The notes below the pieces were generated by a model, which did no database searches, had not been told where the DNA came from, and worked only from the letters and a program-made list of their open reading frames with translations. Below are positions 1 to 8,004 of a stretch of 64,000 bases of DNA, piece by piece; the stretch's first letter is position 1; every line of letters starts with the position of its first letter. The DNA comes from Sutcliffiella tianshenii (lineage in GTDB: Bacteria > Bacillota > Bacilli > Bacillales > Bacillaceae_I): positions 496,001 to 560,000 of the forward strand of contig NZ_JAFBED010000001.1 in the NCBI RefSeq assembly GCF_016908565.1, read 5' to 3'. Position numbers and translations under genes: made by a program.

Positions 1-105
1 TTTGTAAGGTTGTGTTATTTCTTCCAGCAGGCTGCCGAGTGACTGCTCGGTTTGTTTGATCTTATCGAGTAATTCCGGTGTGAATTGTTTTGGTGTGTAT
101 TTCAT
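1..105 (-). CDS. 5' end of an unidentified gene (cut by window edge)
   Basis: An open frame runs from an ATG at 105 to the window edge, giving 35 codons that begin MKYTPKQFTPELLDKIKQ. A clear ribosome site (GGAGG) lies about 12 bases upstream. The visible part is hydrophilic and probably helical. It follows the exonuclease gene on the same strand with a gap of about 70 bases, so it may be co-transcribed. I do not recognise the family from this fragment. Confidence 0.6.
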   Translation of the reverse strand, partial: MKYTPKQFTPELLDKIKQTEQSLGSLLEEITQPYK

Positions 106-173
106 TGTACTTGGTGCCTCCGATGGTGTTTAGGTTACTTTTGTATTCGACAGGCCTATGCCAGGTTCCTTTT

Positions 174-821
174 TTATGCCCCTTCCCCTATCCGCAGCAG
201 GTCACCCCATGTTCTGATCCCTCTGTCATGGCAGATATGTAGAAGCTCGACAAACAAAAAGGCCGTGGTCATGGCGTCCCCGATGGCCGAGTGACGTTGA
301 TAAATCCGTGTCCCGAAATCGCGGGCGTATTTTTCAAGGTCGCGCATGTCGTAGCTAGGGGCGATATAGCCGATCAGGTTGAGAGTGTCGATGGCTTTCG
401 GCGCTTTCCAGTGGAGATTGCGGCGCTTGAGCTCGTACTTGATGGCGTGCATGTCAAAGGCGATATAGTGCCCGACATAGCAGGCAGACTTCTTGTCGGC
501 GAGACTGGTCAGTCTGCGAATCGCTTGCATAGCGTCAGGCGCTATGGCCACTTGTTCGTTTGCGATTCCTGTCAGTTCGGTAATTTCCCGTGGGATTTGT
601 CGATTCGGGTTGACGTAGGTTTGAAAGGCGCTATGTTCGATCACTTCCATGCCTTTAATCGTCACTGCCCCAAGCTCGATGATGCGATCTTCTTTTGCCA
701 GGTTGAAGCCTGTCGTCTCGGTATCGAAGACGGTGAATTGAAGTGTGTCAATTGGTGTAGAAAGCGGCAGATTTTCAGCTAAATTGCTCGGGAAATAATC
801 CTTTCGGGCGAATGGAAACAT
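174..821 (-). CDS. DnaQ-like 3'-5' exonuclease (DEDD family)
   Basis: This is a 215-residue protein with an RNase T/DNA polymerase III epsilon-type exonuclease domain. The ExoI motif is VFDTETTGFN near residues 31-40 (Asp and Glu metal ligands), ExoII is in the YVGHYIAFDMHAIKYEL region, and the ExoIII end is RHSAIGDAMTTAFLF, giving the DEDDh pattern with the His in RHSAIGD. Such enzymes trim 3' ends of DNA or RNA using two metal ions. The ATG at 821 has an AAGGAGGG ribosome site. The gene lies 17 bases after the CBS/nucleotidyltransferase gene and almost certainly shares its transcript. It is a stand-alone exonuclease, not a fused polymerase subunit; the substrate cannot be told from sequence. 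Confidence 0.85.
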   Translation of the reverse strand: MFPFARKDYFPSNLAENLPLSTPIDTLQFTVFDTETTGFNLAKEDRIIELGAVTIKGMEVIEHSAFQTYVNPNRQIPREITELTGIANEQVAIAPDAMQAIRRLTSLADKKSACYVGHYIAFDMHAIKYELKRRNLHWKAPKAIDTLNLIGYIAPSYDMRDLEKYARDFGTRIYQRHSAIGDAMTTAFLFVELLHICHDRGIRTWGDLLRIGEGA

Positions 822-838
822 AATTACGCCCTCCTTTC

Positions 839-2689
839 CTAGTAGTAGGATAGCATGTGGCTTTGCAGTTCCTTGATGAGTCGGATGCTGAGCATGAGTT
901 CCTCTTTTTCGCGGGTTGTCAGCTTGGTCAGGTCGAGTGTCGAGGTCAGCGCCTCCCCTTTTTGATGCTGGTTCCAGCGGTTTGTCACGTAATAGTCCAG
1001 GATCGATTCGATCGATGCCTTGAGATCCTTTTGAAAGCTGTTGGAAAGGATCTTTTTCTCATGAAGCTGGTCGATTTTCTCGATCGGTGTGCCATAGGTG
1101 ATCCCGTTCATGAGTGCGAGGATCTGCAGGCTGTGGTGATACGGGAAAAGTATGTGTTTTTTCAGGTCGATGGTTTTCTTTTGCATCCGGAATATGGAAC
1201 GTATCGGCTGCTCCAAGGCCGGGATCGGGTTGTCGCGCTCAAGCTGGGACAGGCGGTAGAGAAAGATTTTCGCCCGGTCCAGGGATTGCTCGATGCTGGC
1301 TTTGAATTGCTCGTGCAAGGTGTCGTCCCCGTAGATGAGCCGGTAGGAAAAGAAATTTTGTGCGAGCAGGAGCCTGTCGTTGGTGGCGTGGAGCACCCAC
1401 TCTCTTATGCGGCTTTCCCATTGTTCTAGGTCCCCTCTCCACTGCGGGTTGGAGGCCATCATGTCTCCCGGGCATCTTTTATAGCCTGCATGTTCGAGGT
1501 TGGCGACGATTTTTTCAGAAAGCTGCTCGAAGTACTCCTTTTTGCTGTCGTCCTCATAGACAAGGAAATGGTCCTGGTCGGTGAGGAGGAACTGCTCCCT
1601 TCTGCCGGCGCTGCCCATGAGGTAGAAGCAGAATCTTGCCGGCGCGTCTGTTGGTGGCATCTCCTCGATGCCAAGCTCGATGCAGCGCTGGATGAGCTGG
1701 TCGTACAGGGTGTTCATCACGTCCAAGGCATGCAGGGTCGGGACTTGTTGCTGCAGCATGGTGCCGAGTGTGGAGTACAAGGCTGTCTTGATGGTTGGCA
1801 GGGTCTCTTTGTTTGCTGTTGAGATCTCGGTCGTCCCCTTAAGGAAGTTCGCGCTTTTGATCTGCAGGAGTTCTGTCAGTGTGACGATGCCGAGAGTTTG
1901 CTTGTTGTCGGTGACTGGCAGATGCTTGATTCCGTTTAACAGCATGGTCGTGATAGCTTCATAGAAAAAGGCGGTGGGCTCGATGGTGATCGGGTTTGGC
2001 GTCATGACGGTGTGGACGGGCTCTGCGAGATTTTTTCCGTTTGTGATGACCCTGTTGACGAAATCGTGCATGGTGATGATGCCTTGGAGCTCATTGTTTA
2101 GGGTGATGACGGCTGCTGTCTGGTTTGTTTGGGAGAGTTTCTGGGCGACCGTTTGGATGGTGTCGGTGGAAGCCGCTTGGACAAATTTTTTTGATAGGAC
2201 ATCCTGGACTCTAAGTGTCGATGTGTCGGATTCGGTGAGCTTTTTCCCAAGCTGAACCTGTTCAGCGAGAGATTGATAGACATCATAAAGGCGCACGCTG
2301 ACCTGGATGAGCAGATATTCACGGACGGCGGGGTCGCTCCATCTTTCTTTTAGCACAGAGAAAGGGATATAAAGGGCTGTCACATCGTCGATGGCACGAA
2401 CTTGGAGCAGCGATGCCTCGTCGGTGGTGCCTGAAGCCGGATCTGACAGGAAATGAATGAAGTGCGAGAGGCCGATCAGTTGGTCCTTTTTGATAATTTC
2501 CAAGACTTCGTCGTGATCTTGCGCAGGCAGATAGACTTCCACTGTCCCAGATTGAATGAGAAATAGCCCCTCCCGCGTCTCGTTCGCTTTCAGGATGGGC
2601 TGGTGGTGGGTGAAGGTGTGGGTTTGGCAGCGAGTGAGCAGGTTTGTCCGCTCCTCGTTGGTGAGGTTATGGAATAGTGGGTGGTGCAT
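839..2689 (-). CDS. Cyclic-nucleotide-binding/CBS-pair/DUF294 nucleotidyltransferase-like protein
   Basis: This 616-residue soluble protein has four visible parts. Residues about 15-140 form a cyclic-nucleotide-binding-like beta barrel (GLFLIQSGTVEVYLP). Residues about 160-280 hold two CBS motifs (IITMHDFVNRVI and GIVTLTELLQIK). A DUF294 nucleotidyltransferase-like region centres on FCFYLMGSAGRREQFLLTDQDH, with G-S and D-x-D-type residues, and a helical C-terminal domain follows. The family is related to GlnD-type enzymes and often sits beside acetate-type symporters. Here it lies 72 bases after the symporter gene, beyond a terminator hairpin, and directly before the exonuclease. A role as adenylate-sensing regulator of the transporter is inference. 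The ATG at 2689 has an AAGGAG site. Confidence 0.85.
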   Translation of the reverse strand: MHHPLFHNLTNEERTNLLTRCQTHTFTHHQPILKANETREGLFLIQSGTVEVYLPAQDHDEVLEIIKKDQLIGLSHFIHFLSDPASGTTDEASLLQVRAIDDVTALYIPFSVLKERWSDPAVREYLLIQVSVRLYDVYQSLAEQVQLGKKLTESDTSTLRVQDVLSKKFVQAASTDTIQTVAQKLSQTNQTAAVITLNNELQGIITMHDFVNRVITNGKNLAEPVHTVMTPNPITIEPTAFFYEAITTMLLNGIKHLPVTDNKQTLGIVTLTELLQIKSANFLKGTTEISTANKETLPTIKTALYSTLGTMLQQQVPTLHALDVMNTLYDQLIQRCIELGIEEMPPTDAPARFCFYLMGSAGRREQFLLTDQDHFLVYEDDSKKEYFEQLSEKIVANLEHAGYKRCPGDMMASNPQWRGDLEQWESRIREWVLHATNDRLLLAQNFFSYRLIYGDDTLHEQFKASIEQSLDRAKIFLYRLSQLERDNPIPALEQPIRSIFRMQKKTIDLKKHILFPYHHSLQILALMNGITYGTPIEKIDQLHEKKILSNSFQKDLKASIESILDYYVTNRWNQHQKGEALTSTLDLTKLTTREKEELMLSIRLIKELQSHMLSYY

Positions 2690-2716
2690 CGTTTTCAGTC
2701 TCCTTTTATTTTTAGT

Positions 2717-2751
2717 AGAAAAAGAGGAGCAGCGGGTGGGACTGCTCCTCT
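2717..2751 (-). terminator. Intrinsic terminator after the symporter gene
   Basis: A perfect 9-bp stem (AGAGGAGCA/TGCTCCTCT, 2723-2731 with 2743-2751) is followed on the minus strand by a T-rich tract. It begins 11 bases after the symporter stop codon and probably reduces read-through into the CBS/nucleotidyltransferase gene. Confidence 0.75.
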
Positions 2752-2761
2752 GGATAAAATA

Positions 2762-4414
2762 TTATTTGTTGAGCCAGACGCCTCCATCTTTGTAGGTCAT
2801 CTGTTCCGGATAACGAAGGTCGACTACTTCGTCCTGGATTTTTTGCGATGGTGCTTTCGTTCTTAGGGATACGATGACGTTTGTCAGGATTGCAGCTGTT
2901 GCGCCGAAGACCCCTGCCCCAGTGTCGATGATGCCCAAGATCGTGAAGCCGCCGTATTTTGCAGCGAATATATAGGCAAGTGTCACGATAAGACCGACCA
3001 GCATACCGGAGATGACCCCAGGTGCGTTGGCTCGCTTCCACCATACACCAAGAATGAGTGCAGGAAAGAATGTTCCGGATGCGAGCGCAAAGGCCCATGC
3101 GACAATCTGCGTGATCGCACCAGGCGGGTTAAGTGCCACAAGTCCCGCAAGGACGGTTGCTGTGATAATCGTGATACGACCGACCTTCAGACGGTTGGCA
3201 TCGGTTGAATTCGGTCTCATCACACGGTAATAGATGTCATGTGCAAAAGATGATGAAATGGCGATCATCAGTCCGCCTGCTGTGGAAAGGGCTGCCGCCA
3301 TGGCTCCCGCAGCAACAAGTCCGATGATGAATGCTCCTAGGTTGGCGATTTCCGGTGTCGCCATGACGACGATATCGTTGGCAATGATCAGCTCTGACCA
3401 TTGCAGAATGCCGTCGCCGCTCGTGTCAGCGACCTGCAGTTTACCCGTGTTGACCCAGGATGCTGTCCAGGCCGGCAGCTGATCGATTGGCTGTCCTGCC
3501 ACATTTTTCATCAGGATGAAGCGAGAGAACGCCGCATATGCTGGCGCTGAAAGGTATAAGAGTCCGATGAAAAGAAGTGCCCATGCTCCTGACCAACGCG
3601 CCGCTTTCATCGTGGAAACGGTGTAGAAGCGGACGATGACGTGCGGAAGACCCGCAGTACCTGCCATCAGCGTGAACATAAGCGCAAGGAACTGCCATTT
3701 GGTGCCGTTGGTGAATGGTGCAAAATATTCGGATATACCGAGCTCGCGGTCGAGCGCACCGAGTTCATTGACGATGTTCCCGTATGTCAGCCACGGCAGC
3801 GGGTTATTGGTAAGCTGCAGGCTCATGAAGATTACAGGAATCAGATAGGCAATGATCAGGACGATGTACTGCGCCACCTGTGTCCACGTGATCCCCTTCA
3901 TCCCTCCGAAGGCTGCGTAGAATGCGATCAGGACGACCCCGATCATCGTTCCAATTTTTGCATCCACTTCAAGTAGACGGCCGATTACCACTCCGGAGCC
4001 GGAAAGCTGGCCGATGGAGTAGGTGAAACTGATGATGATCGTACAGATCGCCGCAATGACGCGTGCGGTGTGGGAGTCAAAACGATCCCCGATAAACTCC
4101 GGCACCGTGTAGCGCCCGGATTTCCGGAGCTGCGGTGCTAGAAGGAAGGTAAGAAGCAGATAGCCTCCGGTCCAACCCATTATGTATGCAAGTCCGTCAT
4201 AGCCGAGTAGCATGATCGTTCCGGCCATCCCGATGAATGAAGCCGCACTCATCCAGTCCGCTCCGATGGCCATCCCGTTAAATACCGGCGGCACCCCGCG
4301 ACCGGCTACGTAAAAGTCCGAGGTCTGGCGTGCTTTGTTGAAGATGGCGATTCCGATGTAGAGCGCAAAAGTGATCAATATCAATGATAGCGATACAATA
4401 AACTGATTATCCAA
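2762..4414 (-). CDS. ywcA: Sodium:solute symporter, acetate-type (ActP/YwcA family)
   Basis: This is a membrane transporter of about 550 residues with roughly 13 hydrophobic segments. It belongs to the SSF family that imports acetate and other short monocarboxylates with sodium or protons. Family marks are DFYVAGRGVPPVFNGMA at the N-terminus, GADWMSAASFIGM, and the SSF signature region around AAALSTAGGLMIAISSSFAHD. The frame is open to a TTG at 4489, but that codon has no ribosome site. I chose the TTG at 4414, which has GGGGG eight bases upstream and starts just before the first membrane helix. The DUF485 gene lies upstream, as expected for YwcB-YwcA/YjcH-ActP pairs. Confidence 0.88.
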   Translation of the reverse strand: MDNQFIVSLSLILITFALYIGIAIFNKARQTSDFYVAGRGVPPVFNGMAIGADWMSAASFIGMAGTIMLLGYDGLAYIMGWTGGYLLLTFLLAPQLRKSGRYTVPEFIGDRFDSHTARVIAAICTIIISFTYSIGQLSGSGVVIGRLLEVDAKIGTMIGVVLIAFYAAFGGMKGITWTQVAQYIVLIIAYLIPVIFMSLQLTNNPLPWLTYGNIVNELGALDRELGISEYFAPFTNGTKWQFLALMFTLMAGTAGLPHVIVRFYTVSTMKAARWSGAWALLFIGLLYLSAPAYAAFSRFILMKNVAGQPIDQLPAWTASWVNTGKLQVADTSGDGILQWSELIIANDIVVMATPEIANLGAFIIGLVAAGAMAAALSTAGGLMIAISSSFAHDIYYRVMRPNSTDANRLKVGRITIITATVLAGLVALNPPGAITQIVAWAFALASGTFFPALILGVWWKRANAPGVISGMLVGLIVTLAYIFAAKYGGFTILGIIDTGAGVFGATAAILTNVIVSLRTKAPSQKIQDEVVDLRYPEQMTYKDGGVWLNK

Positions 4415-4624
4415 CTGTACATCCCCCTTTGTATGTGATGGTTCTGTGGTTTTTCGCTTGAGTTCGTTGAGTAGAGATTTCTTTTTCAAACAGCGTGTCG
4501 ATTGTTTGAAACCGAGATTCTTTATTGTGAGGGTCTAGGGTAGATTTGATCCAGTGGCTTGAGTTGCGATTGGGTTGGTGCATGGTTTTTGTTAGGTCTG
4601 GCTCTAGCTGCGGCAGGATTTAGT

Positions 4625-4927
4625 TTAGTGGTCGAGCGTTTTGCCGTAGCTCAGCTGCTCGTTGGCTTTTTCGTCGATGCCATACTTCTGGTCGATCTTG
4701 TCGCTCACCTTTGCATTCACGAAAAGCAAAATGATGAAAACCAGGATCGAGCCTTGGGCACCCATATAATAGTGGAAAGGAAAACCGCCGAAAATAGTGA
4801 AATCAAGGGACTCCGCAAACATCACCACGCCAAAAGAAACAACAAACCAAATCGCCAAATAAAGAAAAATATACCTCGTCTTCTCACGAAAATACGCATC
4901 AGCAACAGACTTATCAATCTTCTTCAA
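4625..4927 (-). CDS. ywcB: DUF485 family inner-membrane protein (YwcB/YjcH type)
   Basis: This protein of about 100 residues has two hydrophobic helices (YIFLYLAIWFVVSFGVVMF and ILVFIILLFVNAKVSDKI) separated by a short loop, the DUF485 layout. Members are encoded beside acetate-type SSF symporters and are thought to assist or stabilise them. The frame extends to a GTG at 4966, but the good ribosome site (AAGGAGG) lies inside that extension, seven bases before a TTG at 4927, so I take the TTG. The symporter follows about 210 bases downstream on the same strand. Confidence 0.8.
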   Translation of the reverse strand: MKKIDKSVADAYFREKTRYIFLYLAIWFVVSFGVVMFAESLDFTIFGGFPFHYYMGAQGSILVFIILLFVNAKVSDKIDQKYGIDEKANEQLSYGKTLDH

Positions 4928-4976
4928 AAGAAAACCTCCTTCATGAATTTGTTGGGGTTTCGACACGGAAGGGAAA

Positions 4977-5004
4977 ATCCCTGCCGGGGTCAGGCACCTG
5001 AATT
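4977..5004. repeat. Dispersed GGGGTCAGGCACC-type repeat, copy
   Basis: The stretch contains CCGGGGTCAGGCACCTG. Its complement reads as the CTGACCCCGGCAGG core found at several other places in the window, for example 11061, 14638, 16559 and 18889. It lies between the 60-residue membrane protein gene and the DUF485 gene. Confidence 0.6.
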
Positions 5005-5039
5005 AAATAAAAAAAATATAAAAAATTTGTAAATGCTCG

Positions 5040-5222
5040 TTATTGCAGGGTGAAGATGAACTTGACGGTGTCAATGAATGATCCGGGCACGAGCGCAATT
5101 TCGACGATGACGTAGAATGCGAGTGCGAATACCGGTACGGACAGCAGGATTGGCCGTTGTTTTTTGATGGCGAAGAATATGCAGAGAACGATGACGACCA
5201 GGAATGCATAGAAGAAATACAT
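5040..5222 (-). CDS. Small two-helix membrane protein, unknown function
   Basis: This 60-residue protein has two hydrophobic stretches (YFFYAFLVVIVLCIFFAI and LLSVPVFALAFYVIVEIAL) joined by a short basic KKQRP turn. The ATG at 5222 has an AGAGGTGG ribosome site eight bases upstream. I do not recognise the family. It could belong to the same unit as the DUF485 gene, which starts 112 bases downstream, although a dispersed repeat (4977-5004) lies between them. Confidence 0.6.
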   Translation of the reverse strand: MYFFYAFLVVIVLCIFFAIKKQRPILLSVPVFALAFYVIVEIALVPGSFIDTVKFIFTLQ

Positions 5223-5532
5223 TGTGCTTCCACCTCTTTCTTGGTTGTAAGCGCTTTTATTTTTTGTTGCTGGCCTCCTTTCTTCTTGTTAAAAGTCTGT
5301 CTTGTTATAAAACAGAATTTTATAATAATTCTAATAATTAGATTATGAAACATGCTATCGCTTTAGTCAACTACCAAATTAATAACCACTTACTTTTTCT
5401 ACCGCCACTGTATTAGTACAAATATATAGGTTAAATGGTGGGTTTTTATAGAAAAAATATGTAAATATTACTAGATTAACTATATAATAGAGACAACTTA
5501 CATTGATAAACTATTTTTATTTGGGGGAAATC
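5223..5532. other. AT-rich divergent spacer with a -10-like box
   Basis: This gap separates the small membrane protein gene (minus) from the Pro/Glu-rich gene (plus). It is very AT-rich. A TATAAT at 5483-5488 is placed to serve the plus-strand gene with a leader of about 40 bases, but I see no good -35 box at the right distance. Nothing else recognisable is present. Confidence 0.4.
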
Positions 5533-6414
5533 ATGAAAAAATCATTCACCTTTATCATTTTATTAATACTATCGATAATCTCAAACCCTTTAAATATGAC
5601 AGCCGATACCACCCGAATCCAAGATAATAGTGATACTTTTCTGCAACTCGAGTTAACCTCGGCTCCAAAACCACCGAGGATTCCTAGTCCACAGGACCCG
5701 CCTAAGCCCCCTGTGACAGAGCCGGAACCTGAACCTGTACCAGAGCCTGAGCCAGAACCAGAGCCGGAACCTGAACCACAGCCCGAACCTGTTCCGGAAC
5801 CAGAGCCTGAGCCGGAACCACCTGCTACACCTAAACCTAATCCTCCAAGTGAACCAAGTACACCTTCTAGACCTCAACCTCCTACTACAACACCTTACAC
5901 TCCAGTAGAGCCAGACCTGGAGGAAGAGGAAGTAACTAATGAGGAAGAAGAGGAAATTTTAGAGGAAGAAATTATGGTAATCGATATTGAACAGCATGGA
6001 GATGTACTTTGGTCGTGGAAAAAAGAGCTTCAGAGACTTCCAGTTCCCATCCTCTATGATGTGCTAAAGCAATACCTTGAAGAAGAAATCGTACCTTCTC
6101 TTGACTTTCTCACCAAGCCTGAGCTTGAGGAACTTCTCTCTTTCCTGGAAAATGAAGAACTTGTCTCATCCGTGAACTTTGATGAACTTCGCCAGGAAGT
6201 TGAATCTGCGTTCGAATCAGCTCCTGAGGTAGCGGTCGAGGTGGAGGAAGCACCTATCGAGGATAAAGAGGAAGAAACAGAAGAGGTTGTATTGAGCGAG
6301 ACAACTGAAATCCCACTAGTAGAAGTAAGTGAAGAAAAAGAGTCTGGATTCGGTTTATCCATCAGGAACTTTTTTGAATCCATTGGTTCATTTTTCAAAG
6401 GTCTATTCAGCTAA
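5533..6414 (+). CDS. Exported proline/glutamate-rich protein
   Basis: This is a protein of about 293 residues with an N-terminal signal-like segment (KKSFTFIILLILSIISNPLN). A long low-complexity region of Pro-Glu dipeptides follows at roughly residues 55-110, then a Glu-rich block, a helical middle part, and a final amphipathic stretch (SIRNFFESIGSFFKGLFS). The ORF opens at 5503, but the ATG at 5533 has GGGGG close upstream and begins the signal sequence. PE repeats often act as stiff spacers across a cell wall. There is no LPXTG motif. The family is not recognised. It is one of the few plus-strand genes here and has its own terminator. Confidence 0.75.
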   Translation: MKKSFTFIILLILSIISNPLNMTADTTRIQDNSDTFLQLELTSAPKPPRIPSPQDPPKPPVTEPEPEPVPEPEPEPEPEPEPQPEPVPEPEPEPEPPATPKPNPPSEPSTPSRPQPPTTTPYTPVEPDLEEEEVTNEEEEEILEEEIMVIDIEQHGDVLWSWKKELQRLPVPILYDVLKQYLEEEIVPSLDFLTKPELEELLSFLENEELVSSVNFDELRQEVESAFESAPEVAVEVEEAPIEDKEEETEEVVLSETTEIPLVEVSEEKESGFGLSIRNFFESIGSFFKGLFS

Positions 6415-6438
6415 TTACCTTCATAAATGAGTTTTAGG

Positions 6439-6464
6439 AGATCCTTTTCTAAGGATCTTTTTTT
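6439..6464 (+). terminator. Intrinsic terminator after the Pro/Glu-rich gene
   Basis: An 8-bp stem (AGATCCTT/AAGGATCT) with a 4-base loop is followed by a T-run, 25 bases after the stop codon. Confidence 0.8.
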
Positions 6465-6568
6465 CATTTCACGAAATTTGTCTAAAATTATTTTGAATAT
6501 TGTTTATTTTTCAGACAAATTATTGCGAACTTTTCACTTTTCATCCTTCATAATAATGGGTATATAAA

Positions 6569-6582
6569 GGTAAACGCTTACA
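6569..6582. promoter_or_regulatory. Candidate CcpA (cre) operator
   Basis: The 14-mer GGTAAACGCTTACA matches the catabolite-response consensus TGWAANCGNTNWCA at every position except the first. It lies about 70 bases before the 37-residue ORF at 6651, near where its promoter should be. CcpA control is inference from this match. Confidence 0.5.
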
Positions 6583-6650
6583 TGTTTAAATGTCACTCTT
6601 AAGGTCAATAACTATAGAAACAGAAACGGTTCTTTAGGAGGATGCTAACT

Positions 6651-6764
6651 ATGGTCAAAAACAATTTTTTAGTAGGAATGTTTTGGGGAACGGCGTTTAG
6701 CATACCATTATGGCTATCTTTTTTTGGATGGATCAAGCTTATCGTAGCTTTTGTTCATATGTAA
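6651..6764 (+). CDS. Very small hydrophobic protein (37 residues)
   Basis: This ORF reads MVKNNFLVGMFWGTAF at its start and continues as a single hydrophobic, tryptophan-rich segment. It has an excellent ribosome site (AGGAGG, 9 bases before the ATG), its own terminator directly after the stop codon, and a cre-like site upstream. These signals make a real single-span membrane peptide likely. No family is recognised. Confidence 0.65.
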   Translation: MVKNNFLVGMFWGTAFSIPLWLSFFGWIKLIVAFVHM

Positions 6765-6765
6765 A

Positions 6766-6803
6766 AAATAGAGCGTCCGCTTTCGGGAACGCTCTATTTT
6801 TTT
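6766..6803. terminator. Bidirectional intrinsic terminator
   Basis: The stem AATAGAGCGT/ACGCTCTATT has T-tracts on both sides. It can end the small plus-strand gene (stop at 6764) and the minus-strand pcp gene (stop at 6815). Confidence 0.8.
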
Positions 6804-6814
6804 GTTTTAAAACA

Positions 6815-7420
6815 TTATAGTGTTTGTATAGTCAGTCGGATCGCTTCCGTCAAATCCTTTTGCGACCAGCTCGGGCTGTTCTTCAGCTTGATGGCTAGGC
6901 TATGGGACGCCGGGATATGGATGAATCCGGCTTTGATCTGGTCTTGCTTTTGCTCTTCAGCGATTTTGTGCAGGATGGCGTACATGACGTTGTTGCACAG
7001 ATAGGTGCCGGCGGTGCTAGAAATTTTCGCTGGGTAGCCGTTTTCTGTGAGGTGGTTCACCATGGCACGGATCGGTAGTGTCGAGAAATAACCGTCCGGT
7101 CCGTTAGGGTTGATCGGCTCGTCCTGGCAGGTGACGCCGTTGTTGTCAGGCGCGCCGTCCTTGCAGTTGATGGCAATCCGCTCAGGTGTGATGTGTGTGC
7201 GGCCGGCAGCAAGACCGAGCGAGACGACTGCATCCGGCTGGATGTCGTTGTAGTGCTGCAGGATTTCCTGTTCTGATTGCTGAAAGTCTACAGGCAGCAC
7301 CTTGCTGATAATCTGGTAATCTCCTATTGTAGCGCCGTCCAGGGACTTTACGATCTCCTCTGTGGGATTCACAGGGAAGTCCAGGAACGGGACGAAGCCT
7401 GTTAAGAGTAGTTTTTTCAT
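6815..7420 (-). CDS. pcp: Pyroglutamyl-peptidase I
   Basis: This 201-residue cytosolic cysteine peptidase removes N-terminal pyroglutamate from peptides. It begins MKKLLLTGFVPFLDFPVNPT, the family's usual N-terminus. The catalytic residues are visible: Glu in ITPERIAINCKDGAPDN, Cys in STAGTYLCNNVMY, and His in GFIHIPASHS. The frame is open to 7465, but the ATG at 7420 carries the AAGGAGG site and the extra N-terminus is not family-like. The extension lies over a dispersed repeat (7446-7460). Confidence 0.95.
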   Translation of the reverse strand: MKKLLLTGFVPFLDFPVNPTEEIVKSLDGATIGDYQIISKVLPVDFQQSEQEILQHYNDIQPDAVVSLGLAAGRTHITPERIAINCKDGAPDNNGVTCQDEPINPNGPDGYFSTLPIRAMVNHLTENGYPAKISSTAGTYLCNNVMYAILHKIAEEQKQDQIKAGFIHIPASHSLAIKLKNSPSWSQKDLTEAIRLTIQTL

Positions 7421-7445
7421 TTTTTGTGGCCTCCTTATGTGGTGT

Positions 7446-7460
7446 AGGGGCCAGACCCCT
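7446..7460. repeat. Dispersed palindromic repeat AGGGGCCAGACCCCT
   Basis: This 15-base near-perfect palindrome belongs to the family also seen at 11061, 14638, 16559 and 18889. It lies between the chromate transporter stop codon and the pcp start. Confidence 0.6.
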
Positions 7461-7473
7461 GTCATTATGTCAA

Positions 7474-8004
7474 CTAACTAAGCACTACCGCTCCATATAC
7501 CAGTGCTCCGCTTATTACGTAGGCTGGGTGCACTTTCCATCGTTCGAGTAGCAGGTAGCTTGCTACGATTAGGAAGAGTGTTTGGAGTGCGCCTGATCCT
7601 TCGTAGGATTCGAAGAAGAAGCGGTATGCCATGCCTCCAAGGAGCAAGGCGATGGTCGGGCGGACGTAGTTGGACATTCTTTTTACTTTTGGCGAGTCAC
7701 GGAATTTGTAGAGGATGCTCATGAGTCCGATCATCAGGATCAATGAAGGTGCCACGGTGGCAAAGACTCCTACTGCCGCTCCGAGAATCCCGGCTTGCTC
7801 ATAGCCGATGTAGCCTGCCATTTTTGTGGCGATCGGTCCTGGCAGGGCGTTCCCTAGTGCGAGTACCTCACTGAATTCACTTACAGTTAGCCAGCCGTAG
7901 TTGTGGACCACCTCGTTTTCAACGAGGGGAATCGATGCGGGTCCTCCCCCGTACCCCAGGATGCCCGGTATGAAAAAGGCGAGGAATATCTCCCAGTAGA
8001 TCAT
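7474..8004 (-). CDS. ywrA: Chromate transporter, C-terminal-type half protein
   Basis: This 176-residue membrane protein is one short CHR domain with about five helices. It carries the CHR marks FFIPGILGYGGGPASIPLVENEVV and the LALGNALPGPIATKMAGYIGY motif. Paired short CHR proteins, like B. subtilis YwrB/YwrA, work together to export chromate. The ATG overlaps the stop codon of the partner gene by four bases, so the two are translationally coupled. Assignment as the YwrA-like partner rests on gene order only. Confidence 0.88.
   Translation of the reverse strand: MIYWEIFLAFFIPGILGYGGGPASIPLVENEVVHNYGWLTVSEFSEVLALGNALPGPIATKMAGYIGYEQAGILGAAVGVFATVAPSLILMIGLMSILYKFRDSPKVKRMSNYVRPTIALLLGGMAYRFFFESYEGSGALQTLFLIVASYLLLERWKVHPAYVISGALVYGAVVLS

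Noticed and set aside
291-1822. Plus-strand ORFs of 163, 190 and 110 residues opposite the exonuclease and CBS genes
   Set aside because: The minus-strand frames have clear domains and ribosome sites, while the plus-strand frames have neither.
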